Positions 12,673 through 24,649 are shown, counted from the stretch's first letter. The stretch is DNA of 64,000 nucleotides from Okapia johnstoni (GCA_024291935.2 CM044314.1:27688001-27752000); one strand, 5' to 3'. A program made the numbers and translations. The notes: generated by a model not told the origin, from the sequence alone.

Positions 12673-13351
12673 AGAAGACTAAAGCTATATGAGTCCATTG
12701 TCATCTTGTATCCAAGAAATCTGGAGACATCGTGACACGCCTAACACAAACCAACACCTTCAGCCGTCAAGTCAGATTTAGAACATCTAACATTCTTATT
12801 CTTTCTTATTGCCCTCATTCCACCTGCATTTCTTTTACGTGATGATTTCAAAGGGATGGGTGACTGCTGTCCACACAACTGTAACAGAAGAGTTCTGGGC
12901 CTCTCAGTCACTATTGGGCACAGGCATAACCGTGCACACAGAGTATATGTCTGCACTAAATGCAAGCAGCTGCAATTGGGGAAGCAATTAGCAAATCTTT
13001 GAATTATCCTTCTGATTACACTTAAATTCCAAAAGCTAATTGGCTAAAATGCTCCTCCATAATTAGAAGCAATTAATATGTGAAACTAGGTTTGCATTTC
13101 ACAAGAGAGTTTGCATTTCATGATTGAAATCTCATAGTTCATTTACTAATGGTCTCTAATGGCCTGTAATCATAAGACACACACAGTTATGGTAGACTTT
13201 TCAAAGTGTAAGTAAGGGAGGATACCTGTATTCTTCCACTGCTGAGGACATAGCCTGCATCCACCCTGGACTGTAAAACACAGATGATGTTTCCATGTAC
13301 TTGGCCCAAACATATGCACATGCGTAGGAAGTCCTGACCCATGGACTTTGC
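12673..13351. other. Intergenic island with a cluster of TAAT motifs
   Basis: No repeat is recognised. Between 12980 and 13165 there are CAATTA, CTAATTGG, ATAATTAG, CAATTAAT and two copies of an 11-bp 'tttgcatttca' (13091-13101, 13110-13120). Candidate enhancer, by motif density only. Confidence 0.4.
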
Positions 13352-13576
13352 TCATGGTTATACCCAGTCGCTAAGTTGTGTCCAGCTCTTTGTAACCCTA
13401 TGGACTGTAGCTCACTAGGCTCCTCTGTCCATGGTGTTTTTTCCAGGCAAGAATAATGGAGTGGGTTGCCATTTCTTCTCCAGGGGAGCTTCCCAACTGA
13501 GGGATCAAACCTGCATCTCTTGTGGTTCCTGCACTACAGGATGATTCTTTACCACTGAGCCATTGGGGAACCCCTG
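13352..13576 (-). mobile_element. Bov-tA SINE, near full length
   Basis: Reverse-complement layout: 'cagtcgctaagttgtgtcc', 'ggactgtagctcactaggct', 'gagtgggttgccatttctt', '...ttctttaccactgagcca', ending in the head 'ttggggaacccc'. Confidence 0.95.
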
Positions 13577-14182
13577 ACCTGTCAACTTTTGACCCCTTCC
13601 AAATTTACTCCTCTCTACTGTCATTATTCCTCCCATAAGAAGGCTTATTCCCTCAAACACTCAGCGGAGTCAGACCCTCAGCATCAAGGGCATCCAAAGT
13701 ACAGATGCTAACAGTGGAGCTCCACCCTGGGTAGCAATGACATTAGCGATAAAACCACAGTTTCTTGCTCAGTATGTTTCAGGTCCTAATTTATCTCACT
13801 GAACAAACCCATTAAATATGACACTAAGAGGGACTGAAAATGAACAGGAAAGAGTGCTAAAATGCAAATGAAAACATAAAACATGAGGAAGAGAGAAGGC
13901 TAGGGCAGTGAGGAAGGGAGTGAAGAAGCAGAGAAATTAGAAATTATGAAGGTGAATTAAGAGAGGAGGCAAAGGCAAAGCCTGAACTAGAAGATATAAA
14001 CAGAGCTGAGGCCGTGAAAGGAATTCCACACCATAAACCAAAGGAATTTTGACAGAGGTGGTGGTGCTATAAAACCAAAGTGAGAAGACAAATTATAAAG
14101 AAACAGTACCTTTGTTTTATGTGTTTCTTTTTTCATCTCCCTTTCATTTTCCAAAATCTTAGAGTGAAAGATGTAGTTAGAG
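13577..14182. other. Intergenic, no gene or clear repeat seen
   Basis: The stretch 13840-13990 is purine-rich (AG-rich, 'gaggaagagagaaggc'). Nothing else stands out. Confidence 0.5.
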
Positions 14183-14405
14183 CAAGAGTCAGCAAACCAT
14201 AGCCCACAGACCCAATCCAGACACCACTTGTTTTGTAAATAAAGTTTTATTGAACTCACACATGTTCATTCATTTGTATATTCTCTATGCTTGCTTTCAT
14301 GCTGCAATGGCAGAGTTGAGTAATTGTGATGGAAACCACGTGGCCCACAAGTCCAAAACTATTTGCTATATGACCATTTACAGAAAAAGTGTGCTGCCTC
14401 TGATT
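14183..14405 (-). mobile_element. Old hAT-type DNA transposon copy B
   Basis: 'gtcagcaaaccatagcccac', '...tttgtaaataaagttttatt', '...tggcagagttgagtaatt', '...gtggcccacaagtccaaaac' and 'acagaaaaagtgtgctgcc'. Same family as 9525-9722 but better preserved. Confidence 0.75.
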
Positions 14406-14489
14406 TAGGGTATGATGCCTCCACAACAAAGCCACTGTGCAGACAAGTAATGCTGCTACTTGCTAGTTCTCAAACACCCCAGGCACTGT

Positions 14490-14732
14490 TTTGCCCCAGG
14501 ACATTTGCACTTACTCCCCCTTCCACCTGAACTGGACATTCATACCCCAGATAAACACATTACTATCTCCCTATCAAATCCGGGTCTTTGTTGAAATGTC
14601 ACCTATTCAGGGACCCTGCCCAAGAACCCAGGATAAAATTGCAAATACAATCTCCACCCCTACCCCAGCACACCTCATTTCCCTTTTCTGCCTTATTTCT
14701 TCACAGCATTTAGCATTTTCTAACATCCTCTA
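14490..14732 (+). mobile_element. L2 LINE 3' fragment
   Basis: 'gtctttgttgaaatgtcacc', 'agggaccctgcccaagaacc' and '...ttcttcacagcatttagc' follow the L2 3' region. Very old. Confidence 0.6.
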
Positions 14733-15066
14733 TGGGCTTCCCTGGTAGCTCAGTTGGTAAAGAATCTGCCTGCAATGCAGGAGACCCTGGTTCAATTCCT
14801 GGGTCGGGAAGATCCCCTGGAGAAGGGATAGGCTAACCACTCCAGTATTCTTGGGCTTCCCTGGTGGTTTAGACTGTAAAGAATCCGCCTGCAATGTGGG
14901 AGACCTGGATTTGATCCCTGAGTTGGGAAGCTGCCCTAGAGAAGGGCATGGCAAACCACTCCAGTATTCTTACCTTGAGGACAGCCATGGACTGGAGCCT
15001 GGCAGGCTCCAGTCCACGGGGTCACAAAGAGTCAGATGCCACTGAGCGATTAAGCACAACACAGCA
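14733..15066 (+). mobile_element. Bov-tA3-like SINE with a duplicated head
   Basis: A first tRNA-like head (14733-14852) ends 'ccagtattcttgggcttccc' and runs straight into a second head (14852) with a full body to 15066. The double-head layout is that of Bov-tA3; a copy in the opposite direction is at 50382-50708. Confidence 0.85.
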
Positions 15067-15144
15067 ACATCCTGTATATTTTGCCAACTGTTACCTCTTT
15101 GAAGAAAGGAATTTTGGGCTATGATATTCACTACGGCATTCTTG

Positions 15145-15356
15145 GGCTTCCCTGATGACTCAGTGCTAAAGAATCCACCTGCCAATGTAGGAGATGTAAG
15201 TTCGATCCCTGGGTCAGGAAGATCCCCTGGAGAAGGAAATGGCAACCCATTCCAGTATTCTTGCGTGGAGAATATCATGGACAGAGGAGCCTGGTGGGCT
15301 ACAGTCTATGGGGTTGCAAAGAGTTGGACACGACTTAGCGCCCAAACAACAACAAC
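15145..15356 (+). mobile_element. Bov-tA SINE
   Basis: 'gggcttccctgatgactcag' to 'ggttgcaaagagttggacac', then an 'aacaacaacaac' tail. Third SINE unit on the same strand within 620 bp. Confidence 0.95.
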
Positions 15357-15814
15357 TGTACCCATAACAGTCACAGGGGTGTCTAGAACACAGTTCTCCC
15401 CTAAGCGAAGTATTTGTTAAACAAATGAACTCTACAAAGTAACTACTCTAATTACTTCTGTTTTACAGATGAGAACCCTAAGACCCCTATGAGGTTAAAA
15501 GACTTGCCAGGGACTGCAGTGCAAGTAAGGAGGAGGATTAGTAATGGACTCCTGAGCCTCAAGGCTTAAGCACTGCTTATGGAAACTGTTTCCATTGCTG
15601 CTGTTTGCCTCTACTGTTCTTTTCACAGCTAGTTATTAGGTATAGCACCCTATCTAGATCCAGGCACCGCTCTATATTCTGTGCAGTACTGAAAAAAACA
15701 TATGACCACAATCCCTGAACTGAAGAACCTTAAAACTGATTTCTCTTTCTATATATGTGTGTGTGTGTGTGTATGTGTGTAAATGTTAAGACACATATAC
15801 ATGCTTATTTGTTT
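15357..15814. repeat. Mixed: MIR relic and a TG microsatellite
   Basis: 15465-15600 reads like MIR ('ttacagatgagaaccctaag', '...gacttgccagggactgcag'). 15750-15781 is an imperfect (TG)n tract beginning 'tatatatgtgtg'. Confidence 0.6.
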
Positions 15815-16200
15815 TTGATTTCCTTTTTTATTATGGAAAAATTTCAAACACACAAATATAGCATAAAATGAACTCTGTTCCAACAATTCATTCATCTGTT
15901 TCCCCAGTTAGGTTTTGTCTGTCCTCCTCCAATCTTTGGTTGTTTACTGGAGTATTTAAATACAAATCTCAGACAATATGCCATTTCATATGCAGGTATT
16001 TTCATAAGCATCTCTAACCCACCATTTTAAAATCTAACAACCCTAGCTATTATTACATCAAACAGAATTAACAATAATTCACTCATATCATGTAATACCT
16101 AATTCATATTCAAATTCCCCTGATTGTCCTCAAAATGACTTTGTGTTTTTATTCTCTCCTGTTTTTTGAGGCAAACATTTCTATAATTATCCAAAATAAA
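15815..16200 (-). mobile_element. Old L1 3'-UTR fragment
   Basis: 'ttattatggaaaaatttcaa' and 'cacacaaatatagcataaaa', then '...caaattcccctgattgtcc', resemble antisense L1ME-type 3' UTRs. The related stretch at 24650-24800 supports a shared family. Confidence 0.5.
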
Positions 16201-16529
16201 ATTAAAAAGGAACAAACTTTGTTTATATTTTAAAGACAAATTTTAGATAAATTAAGAGATATAAACAACTGAATATTATAGTATATAATACAACGACTCA
16301 TTTTTCTAACAGGAATAAATTAAGCAAAATGGGGCACAAAGGGATGGATAGATCAGGAAAGAGGTCCTAGAGATGAAGGCATTTGAATATGGCCTGGAAG
16401 GATAGAATTTCAGCAGACAGAGATTATGGGAAGGGCATTGTCAACAGAAGAAAGAGACTAAGACCCAGAGGATAAGAAAGTTGGAGTGTATCTGAAGACG
16501 AGGGGCTCATTTCTTTGGAGCAAATGCTA

Positions 16530-16722
16530 CCCATGAGCTATGGTTCTCAAAATATGGTCCCAGGACTAGCAGCTTCAGCATAACCTTAGAAATTGCTAGT
16601 CATGTAAACTCACAGGCCTCAGCTCAACATAACTGAGTCAGAATCTCTGGAATAAAGACCCAGAAACCTGTATTTTAATTAGCTCTCCAGGTGATCGTTA
16701 AGTTACTGAAGGTTAAAGAAGC
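16530..16722 (+). mobile_element. MER5-like DNA transposon relic
   Basis: 'gttctcaaaatatggtccc' then '...gagtcagaatctctgg', '...cagaaacctgtattttaatt' and 'agctctccaggtgatcg'. Third MER5-type relic in the window. Confidence 0.6.
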
Positions 16723-18529
16723 ACTGCATGTCAGGCACGTTGGGAGAAGGTGACCCTGAAAGCTAGCTTAAAGAAAGTGGTCTTACCTGTTTACCAAAAC
16801 AGGGACGCCCCCTTGAAGACTGTTAAACAGAGAGCTGATCATGTCTTTGTTTTTGAGCTCTGAAGGAAGGATAAACCGTGCTAGAAGAGAATCTTGAAGC
16901 AGGAAAGTCCCAGGAAACTTTTGCAGTGGCTGTGAAGCAGAACTATAGGAACAACCCACGGTTTATGTTCTCCAACATCCAATCATTCTGTGGATAACCA
17001 ATTTTCTTCCAGAGGAAGCATCCCATTCCCTACTCTCTGTTTGCTTCAAGTAGAGTTGCCTTCATCCCAGGATTCAGGATCAGTGACTCAGACTGTCTGA
17101 CAAGAGCATCATCTCCTGGCCACCGTGACTGGTCCAAGGATGGGAGCATGAACCAGTTAGAACCTGTTAGGTGTTGTGAAGCTTTCTCTGAAACTTCTAA
17201 GAGCAGATGTAAGATGTGTCTATCCATGGAAATGTGGGAGGGGTAGAGAGTCTTTCTGGGAAAGGAGTCAATATGGCAGAAGGCAGAGCCAAGGAAGGAA
17301 GAAGATGAAGTCAAGGCTGGCTACATCATTTCAAACCTGAATCAAGTTGTACATAAAACTATGCCTGAAATTTTCAGTTCTGAAAAGGCTTTTGTGCTCA
17401 GGCCAAATGGAATTGGGATTTTTGCCCCAAATGATGTAGGCTCAGCCATGACATTGGACTTGATCTGGGAGCCACAGATTCACAGGCCACTGACAGGATT
17501 TGGATTGTCATTGAAAGGAGAAGAGACTGGGGATGTCAAAAATGACAGACCGTGTTGAAGGTCAAACTGCAGGAGAAGCAGACTAGGAGAAAGAGATTTG
17601 TGTACAGAGTTTTCCTGGGGAGTGCTCTAGGGTCACAACTTGGGAAAGCGAAAGCAGCACCAGCAGAGGCAGAAGTCGAGCTGCCATGCAGTTGGTCCCA
17701 TGGGAGCTGATTCGGCCTTTCAGAGTTGGCTCAAATTATGGCAAAGAGGCCAGAGCTTGACACCTCACGTTGACCAGTCACTGGGTACAGGCCGTCGCCA
17801 GGTAAAGGGCACGGTCGAGGGCCAGTTGTCTTTCTTCCATCAAGTGCAACTCCCAGTGAGGGAATGAGCCCAGACATCGGCCGCCCGTGGTCCCGCAGCT
17901 GGGGAAGGAGTACAGAGCCTCGTGCGGCCGGAGCAGTCCCGCATGACTGGCAGCTCGGTGTGCTACCTAGGGGAGTCACTGTGAGGACATGGATGCCTGC
18001 AAGTGAAATGAGGGAGAGTGGGAGCAGACAAGAGTCGGGGAGGACATGGATTTGCTTTTGAACCAGTGGTATTTAAACACTTGAAAAGATGTTATTCCCA
18101 GAGGTCCAGAAAGATGTCAATACAGGAACCACTGGAATAGAAACCACAGTTGCTGAGCACCTGCCAAGAAAGAGGTTGGATAGAGAGACACAGGGAGGAT
18201 GGAGCCCAGAGAGTGCCCCACAGTGGGGGCAGAGGAAGCAAAGGAACCCACGAAGGGAGAAATGAGGAGCAGTTCAAGAAGTAGCGCAACTGGGAAGAGT
18301 TGCAAATTCCACGATAACAGTTATATTAACTCATTTCTGGATATGGAACTTTAAAATGTTGATGGCCAATGAATTGGGCAGGAGTTCACCAGTTGATGAG
18401 CATTTAATTAGGGAAAAACTCTGGAATCTAGGCATAAGTCAGGTATGCTTGAAGCATGTGTATTTGCTGGCTAAAACATAAAAGTCACAGCATGTGTCTG
18501 TTGAATAAATTTTATCTTTACTTTTTGGG
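16723..18529. other. Intergenic, no gene; possible unresolved old repeats
   Basis: 17090-17310 ('ggccaccgtgactggtccaa', '...ctttctctgaaacttcta') has the feel of an old DNA-transposon relic, but I cannot name it. 17640-18010 is GC-rich with several CpGs. Open frames up to 94 codons (17030-17979) show no known domain. Confidence 0.4.
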
Positions 18530-18600
18530 TTCCTTTACTGTTAATAACTTTATTGAGCTATAATTCACATATCATACAGTTCACCCACTGAAAGTGTACG
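18530..18600 (-). mobile_element. Old L1 3' fragment, left part (split by BovB)
   Basis: 'aactttattgagctataatt' and 'cacatatcatacagttcacc' are antisense L1M 3'-end text; it resumes at 19317 after the BovB insertion. Confidence 0.75.
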
Positions 18601-19316
18601 TCAGTTCAGATCAGTCCCTCAGTCATGTCTGACTCTTTGCAACCCCATGGACTACAGCACCCCAGGCTTCCCTGTCCTTCACCAACTCCCAGAGCTTGCT
18701 CAAACTCATGTCCATCAAGTTGGTGATGCCATCCAACCATCTCATCCTCTGTCATCCCCTTCTCCTTCCACCTTCAACTTTTCCCAGCATCAGGGTCTTT
18801 TCAAATGAGTCAGTTCTTCACATCAGGTGGCCAAAGTATTGGAGTTTCAGCTTCAGCATCAGTCCTTCCAAAGAATATTCAGGACTGATTTCCTTTAGGA
18901 TAGACTGTTTTGATCTCCTTGCAATCCAAGGGAATCTCAAGAGTCTTCTCCAGCACTACAATTCAAAACCATCAATTCTTCAGCACTCAGCTTTCTTTAT
19001 GGTCCAACTCTCACATCCATACATGACTACTGGAAAAACCATAGCTTTGACTAAATGAACCTTTGCTGGCAAAGTAATGTCTCTGCTTTTTAATATGCTG
19101 TCTAGGTTGATCATAGCTTTTCTTCCAAGTTGCAACCATCTTTTAGTTTCATGGCTGCAGTCACCATCTGCAGTGATTTTGGAGCCCCCCAAAATAAAAT
19201 CTGTCACTGTTTCAATTATTCCCTATCTATTTGCCATGAAGTGATGGGACTAGATTCCATGATCTTTGTTTTTTGAATATTGAGTTTTAAGCCAGCTTTT
19301 AGTGAACATACTAATC
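18601..19316 (-). mobile_element. BovB LINE 3' part, 5'-truncated
   Basis: Antisense BovB text: 'cagtcatgtctgactctttg', 'gatgccatccaaccatctca', 'agcatcagggtcttttcaaa', 'catggctgcagtcaccatct'. In the minus frame it encodes RTE C-terminal text such as VVMYGCESWTIKKAEC. Non-functional fragment. Confidence 0.93.
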
Positions 19317-19800
19317 GTTTTTAGCATAGTTACTATTATGCAACCATCACCAGTCAATTTTAGGACATTTTCATCTCCCTTTAGCTTTCACTCCTCTATC
19401 TACCCCATCGCCCCCACCCCCAGCCCTAAGCAACCACTGACCTACCTTCCACTCTGTTTAAGATGTTTCAGATAAGTGGAATCATACAGTATGTGGTCTT
19501 TTGCAACTGGGTCCTTTACTCATCATAATGTTTCAAGGTTCATCAATGTTGTAGCCAGTATCAGTACTTCATTCTTTTTTATGGTGAAATAAAATTTCAC
19601 TGTATGGCTATACAATGTTTTGTTTATCATTGTTCAGTTGAGGAACATTTTGGTTGTTTCTGGCTTTTGGTGATTAGGAATAATGTTGCTATAAACATTC
19701 TTACACCAACTTTTGTGTGGACTTATTTTTTCATTTCTCTTGAGTGTGTACCTAGTAGAATTGCTAGGTCACATGGTAACCTTATGTCTCGTCATTCGAG
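19317..19800 (-). mobile_element. Old L1 fragment, right part
   Basis: 'gcaaccatcaccagtcaatt', 'agtggaatcatacagtatgt', '...aataatgttgctataaacat' and 'cctagtagaattgctaggtc' continue the L1M antisense broken at 18600. Confidence 0.75.
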
Positions 19801-19849
19801 GAGAGAGATATACAGGATGATGTGAGTGTGTCCCATCTGAAAATATGTA

Positions 19850-20062
19850 GGGCTTTACAGGTGACACTAGTGGTAGAGTCCACCTGCCAATGCAAAAGAC
19901 ACAAGAGATATGGATTCAATCCCTGAGTTGGGAAGATCCCCTCGAGTAGAGAATGGCAACCCACTCTAGTATTCTTGCCTGGAAAATTCCATGAACAGAG
20001 GAGCCTGGCAGGCCACAGTCCATGGGGCGGCAAAGAGTTGGACACAACTGAGCAATTGAGTA
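19850..20062 (+). mobile_element. Bov-tA SINE
   Basis: Diverged head ('gggctttacaggtgacac'), then 'gttgggaagatcccctcgag', 'cctggcaggccacagtccat' and 'gacacaactgagcaattgag'. Confidence 0.92.
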
Positions 20063-20417
20063 CAAGCGATAATAATAAAACCAAACAAAGGACCATCCTA
20101 AGGAGTAACTTAACCTCTGAGATTCTAATTCTTTAGCTCCAAAGAGATGCCCCATTGGGTTCTCAGAGTAGCCATAAACTTAACCGTATACTCATCTTTT
20201 CCCATCACCACTTGTTGGTAATGGAGTGAGAAAGGAGGAATAGGTTGGGTCCATTGATCCCAATAACACACATATTTTGCTTATAAAGAGTATTACACAG
20301 CTTATGTAAAAGTCTAAGATGGATTCAATTTAACCAGTATCTACCCCAATCTTTTTGGGTACTTTAGTGGAAACTAGGGTGGGAACAAATGATGCATTAT
20401 GTAGTATATCAGATGAT
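20063..20417. other. Intergenic, nothing recognised
   Basis: AT-rich, non-coding, no clear repeat. Confidence 0.5.
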
Positions 20418-20650
20418 GGTGGTGGTGATGGTTTAGTTGCTAAGTTGTGTCCGACTCATGTGACTCCATGGACTGTAGCCTTCCTGGCTCCTCTGTCCCG
20501 TGGGATTTTCCAGGCATGAATACTGGAGTGGGTTGCCATTTCCCTCTCCAGATCTTCCCAACCCAGGGATTGAACTAACGTCTTCTGCAATACAGGCAGT
20601 CTCTTGCATTGCAGGTGAATTCTTTACTGCTGAGCCACCAGGAAAGCCCA
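20418..20650 (-). mobile_element. Bov-tA SINE
   Basis: 'tttagttgctaagttgtgtc', 'gactccatggactgtagcct', 'ggagtgggttgccatttccc', ending 'ctgctgagccaccaggaaag'. A short GGTGAT-rich tail precedes it. Confidence 0.95.
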
Positions 20651-20859
20651 TATCAGATGATGAAAGGACACTAGAAGGAACATAGGGGTTAAGCTTCAGG
20701 AAGAGGTAAACAAAACCTGGAAATTCAGAGGCAGGAAGGATCATTTTGAACTGGCAGTCATTTTGGTATTTCTGTGGAGAGAGGACTGGTTTTTTGAGGT
20801 TACATATCTGGTAAAGCTATAGTCACCCTATGAATCAATGTCCAGAATTGGATGGGAAC

Positions 20860-20985
20860 AAAATAGTTGACATCTTTGCCAGGTACTGTGCTTTGCATTC
20901 ACTCTCTCATATAATCCTTAGAGAGCAAGCCTAGTGTGAGACAGTAAGTCCCAAGCTGCAACCAAACTGAGGCTCAGAGTGTGTA
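20860..20985 (+). mobile_element. MIR SINE relic
   Basis: 'tgccaggtactgtgctttgc' and 'aaactgaggctcagagtg' flank degraded MIR text. Confidence 0.55.
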
Positions 20986-21385
20986 TCAGTTAGGGTTCAA
21001 CCAGAGAAGCAGAGGCAGTAAAAGAGGGATAAACGACAGATAGATGATATATATATGGATGGACAGATAGCTAGATTTATTACAGGAAATTGACTTATGA
21101 AATTATGAAGCTGGCTAAGCAAATCCAAGGTCCCTCTTTGTGTAGACAGGAAAAAAAGATAATGAGCAGACTAGATAGAACCCCACAGGCATGAGCAGAA
21201 ACTTGTTCACAGGAGAGAACCTCTAAAGTTGAGGAAGGCCTAAACCTTCTAACTGATTGGGCCAGACCCACCCATAATAACCTTCTTTTTAATGAACTTA
21301 AAGGTGACTGAGTAGGGATTTTAACCACATCTGCAAAATTCCTTCACAGGAGCACCTATGTTAGTGTTTGATTGAACACCTGGGA
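20986..21385. mobile_element. Old interspersed repeat, family unresolved
   Basis: 'gtatcagttagggttcaacc' and 'agagaagcagaggcagta', then '...gatttattacaggaaattg' and 'ctgattgggccagacccacc', follow a common mammalian repeat layout ('...gttctccagagaaacagaa...tttattataaggaattgg...') whose class I cannot assign from memory. Confidence 0.5.
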
Positions 21386-21399
21386 GAAGGTGGGTGGTG

Positions 21400-21608
21400 G
21401 TGTTGTTTTTCAGTTGCCAAGTCATGTCCAACTCTTTGCTACCTCATGGACTGCAGCACACCAGGCCTCCCTGTCCCTCACCATCTCCCAAAGTTTGCCC
21501 AAGTTCATGTCCATTGAATCGGTGATGCCATCCACCCATCTCATTCTGTTGCCCTCTTCTCCTGCCTTCAATCTTTCCAAGCATCAGGGTTTTTCCCAAT
21601 GAGTCAGC
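21400..21608 (-). mobile_element. BovB LINE 3' end, about 210 bp
   Basis: 'gttgccaagtcatgtccaac', 'gactgcagcacaccaggcct', '...gaatcggtgatgccatcc', ending 'cccaatgagtcagct'. Confidence 0.93.
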
Positions 21609-23279
21609 TGTGTGTACAAGCTACAAAATGGCCACAGCTTCCCTTCCATGCTCCAAGTCTGGAAAGAGAATAAATCTAACCAGGAACACACTGGAAATAG
21701 ACCGCTGGGGACTGCAGTTAAGCCTAGTCAAGGAAACACACCAGAAGCCATCACAGAGAGGTTAAGCAGATCTGTTGGCTCCATTACAAAGAGCAGAATC
21801 CATTCTTTTCAGGTTTAAGCAAAAAGAGATGTATTACAAGGTAATGAATGATTGAGAATAATAACAGAATTATTGAGAATACCAGAGAGGAAAGCTGTGG
21901 GCTGAGTTTTGAAAAGCAGTGTCAGTGCCACTGAAACATACTACAAAGAGGGTTTCTGCCTCTTAAATTCAAGAAGCCACCGGTCACACTGGAAAGTTCT
22001 TGGCAGCTTCTGAACCATGCCACCACAACCATGTTTTCCAGGAGAAACACCAGAAACCACAAAAATATGGCCCTGAAATTCACTTCTGCTTCCTCTGACT
22101 GCCCTGAATGGGTGGGATGAAACCACATCCTAACCACTAGCTGCAAAGGAGTCTGGAAAGTGTTTTTATTTCTTCACCTTGGAATGGATGCAGGGCACTG
22201 GTCTGCCACAGTTATATACACCACCATCTCAGCCGTTGAGGAGCAAAGGCAGGATTCAAACTCAGGTCATGCTCTTAATCCCCACAGTGTACTTCTTCCC
22301 AAGATCCGGAATGATCTTTCTTACTTTTTCAGATTTGGGTTGACTGTTGTCTGGGACTTGCCTAGAAATATTTCTGGTCTCTAAATTTGCATTTACCTAT
22401 TACATCCACACTTTTTGTCATCAGCTGCAGACTTTTCTGACACAGCCTATACCAGGGAAAATAAAAGCAATCAACTCTGTTTCTAGCCTGTCCATATCAC
22501 CTCAGGCTTGGGAAGGCTGTAGCATGTATAGCACTCTTTTCTTCCTGAGCCAGTCACTTCAAAACACTTCTGTTTATGAAAGCCAGCAAAGCAGTTACTG
22601 GGCAATCAAACCCAGTGGTCTTAGTGATGCTTGGAATTATAAGAAGTATTAAAAAAAAAAAACTCTGACAGTGATAATAAGAAATATCTGCAATGAGAAG
22701 CAAACATTCCTCAGTCTTTGTGTCTTAACTACATCAGTCCCACCTGTCAAAATTTGTAAATAAACCCAAGTGAACACACCTGGGCAGGCACATTGATGTA
22801 GCAGCACAAAGTTGTCAAAGGACTATCACCATCTACTTCAGCAGTTACTGAATGAGGAAAGATTTACACATGGTCAGTATGACTCATATCCATTAGGAAG
22901 TTGTAAATGGACATTTTTAAGTCTCTAAAGGAAATCAAATCAGCATTTCTAACAAACATTCCCAGTATCAAATTTCTAAGTAAATGATATATAACTTCAA
23001 AATATTTAAATCTGAAAAAATGTACAGTTCTTCCTAGGGAAGAATCCTCATAGTAAGCCCTTCTTTAAGAGATATAACCTTTTTTCCCGTGACTTGTTCA
23101 GTAAATACCACACATATAGTATATTTGGCTGTATATGCATAAGAGGGCTGATAAGTGATATAGCAAAACCTATGTACATATTTATTTGGGACAGTTTGAT
23201 TATCTGAGAATACAGAAAAATGCTTGAGGGCCTGCAGAGACCAATAGCTACTGACACTGAAAAAGTTCATGATCTATTG
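21609..23279. other. Intergenic, no gene seen
   Basis: No repeat is recognised over most of it. It has an A12 run near 22650. 22680-22990 is AT-rich and could be conserved or old repeat. Open frames up to 101 codons (22347-22652) are unsupported. Confidence 0.45.
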
Positions 23280-23560
23280 ATCAATTAAAAAACAGGTTAC
23301 AAAAAGTTGGTATAGTATAATCTTGTTTCTGAAAAAAGTATCTTTGTATGAGAACAGAGGCAAAGTTTAGGAAGGTGAACATTTGCATTATATTATTCAA
23401 TGTGCAAATAGTATTAAATATTGCCTGTCAATATTAATGTAACATTATTTGATAGTTATTATTATTAATTAATATGTCACACTATTTATTATATTATTAT
23501 TTCATCATATTATTATTGCTTTGAGTGACATATTTTATGTGTATCTATATTTTTTAATTT
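23280..23560 (+). repeat. Very AT-rich tract, possibly old L1 3' UTR
   Basis: 'aggttacaaaaagttggta' to 'gtgaacatttgcattata' resembles L1 3'-UTR text. 23440-23540 is almost pure A/T with repeated TTATTA and TTAATTAAT. Confidence 0.4.
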
Positions 23561-24649
23561 GTCTACCAAAAAAATCATCTTTCTGTTACAAAGCACTTTT
23601 CTGAAAAAGATTTTATTATCTTCCATCCTCATTTGCTTTCCCTCCTCTTTCCCTCTCTCTCCACACTTCTTTCCTCTTTTCTTTCTCAAACTGACGTTTT
23701 TTCCGAGGATTTCTCACAGCAGCTGTGATTCATCATGGAAGCAAGGAGCCTCCAAGAATCTCATGTAGCTTTGTGAAGGATGCAGACGTGCTCTGGGAGA
23801 AACGAAGACAGCTTGGGCCCTGGGAGATGTTGCAGAGCAGGCAGGACTGGGCTGGAGTCTGCCATCAGACAAAGGGACCACTGCGCATGGGAGGCGAGCA
23901 GATGCCAACAGACAGCTTTTGTGAGTCCCTTCATGTTAATTAACTTTTGTGAGAACCTTCATGTTAATTAACTTTGCTTGAGCTTTCCCTGGACTTGAAA
24001 GCTTTGGAGTGGTTTGTTTTTGTAAAATGCTTTGACTCCAGAGAGAGCCGCTTCAAGAGGGAAAAAAGGAGAAACAAAAAGAAAGAACGGGAAAATTTTT
24101 AAGTGGGGCTTTGCTTACCAGGAAATTTCTTCTCTTGTCTCCATCCCTCCCCTCCCCCTACAAGGACTGACTCAACCATCAGAGAGAATTTTAATGGCCT
24201 TTTTCTTACCCTAAAAAATAAACCAGAACCAGACTTCCACAGCAGCGGGAACTGGCTCTGCCTCACCCAGGGAAGACAGGTGTGTGTGTGTGCGCGTGTG
24301 ATACACGTGCACCCACAGAGGAAATAAATTCAAAGTATGTTTTAAAGGAGGTAAATTCAAAGTATGAGGAACTTTGGTCTAATTTATTCTAGGTTAGAGA
24401 AAAAGGAAATTGGAGTTTGACTTGTGAGGTCTGGTTCTATTAATGAACAAATTTGCCCATCCATGGAGCATTAGGGCTCAAGTAAGACACAAGCAGTGGT
24501 TCCTTGTGTTGTGAAGACTTTATGTGACTGGACCAGATGTTAGATTCTAAAAGAGGCCACGTAAAAAGGAAGTACTGAAAAGTGGAAAATCTAATCAGTC
24601 CTCTAGTTATTTGTAAAATCTCCATAGCATCAAACTACCGATTTACCTT
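23561..24649. other. Intergenic; holds a 28-bp tandem duplication
   Basis: Pyrimidine-rich at 23630-23700, then a mixed stretch with the duplication listed below and a short (GT)n at 24279-24300. Open frames 60-74 codons long are chance. Confidence 0.45.
23916..23971. repeat. 28-bp tandem duplication with TTAATTAA palindromes
   Basis: Units 23916-23943 and 23944-23971 share the frame cttttgtgag..ccttcatgttaattaa and differ at two positions (tc versus aa). Each unit ends in the palindromic TTAATTAA within GTTAATTAAC. Confidence 0.95.

Noticed and set aside
12346..12735. 129-codon plus-strand frame
   Set aside because: Mostly Bov-tA SINE translated (ending in SINE text such as GAWWATVHRVAKSQTE).
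21386..21395. GLI-like motif (gtgggtggtg)
   Set aside because: One mismatch to TGGGTGGTC and placed in a GGTGGTG-rich tail next to BovB; likely chance.
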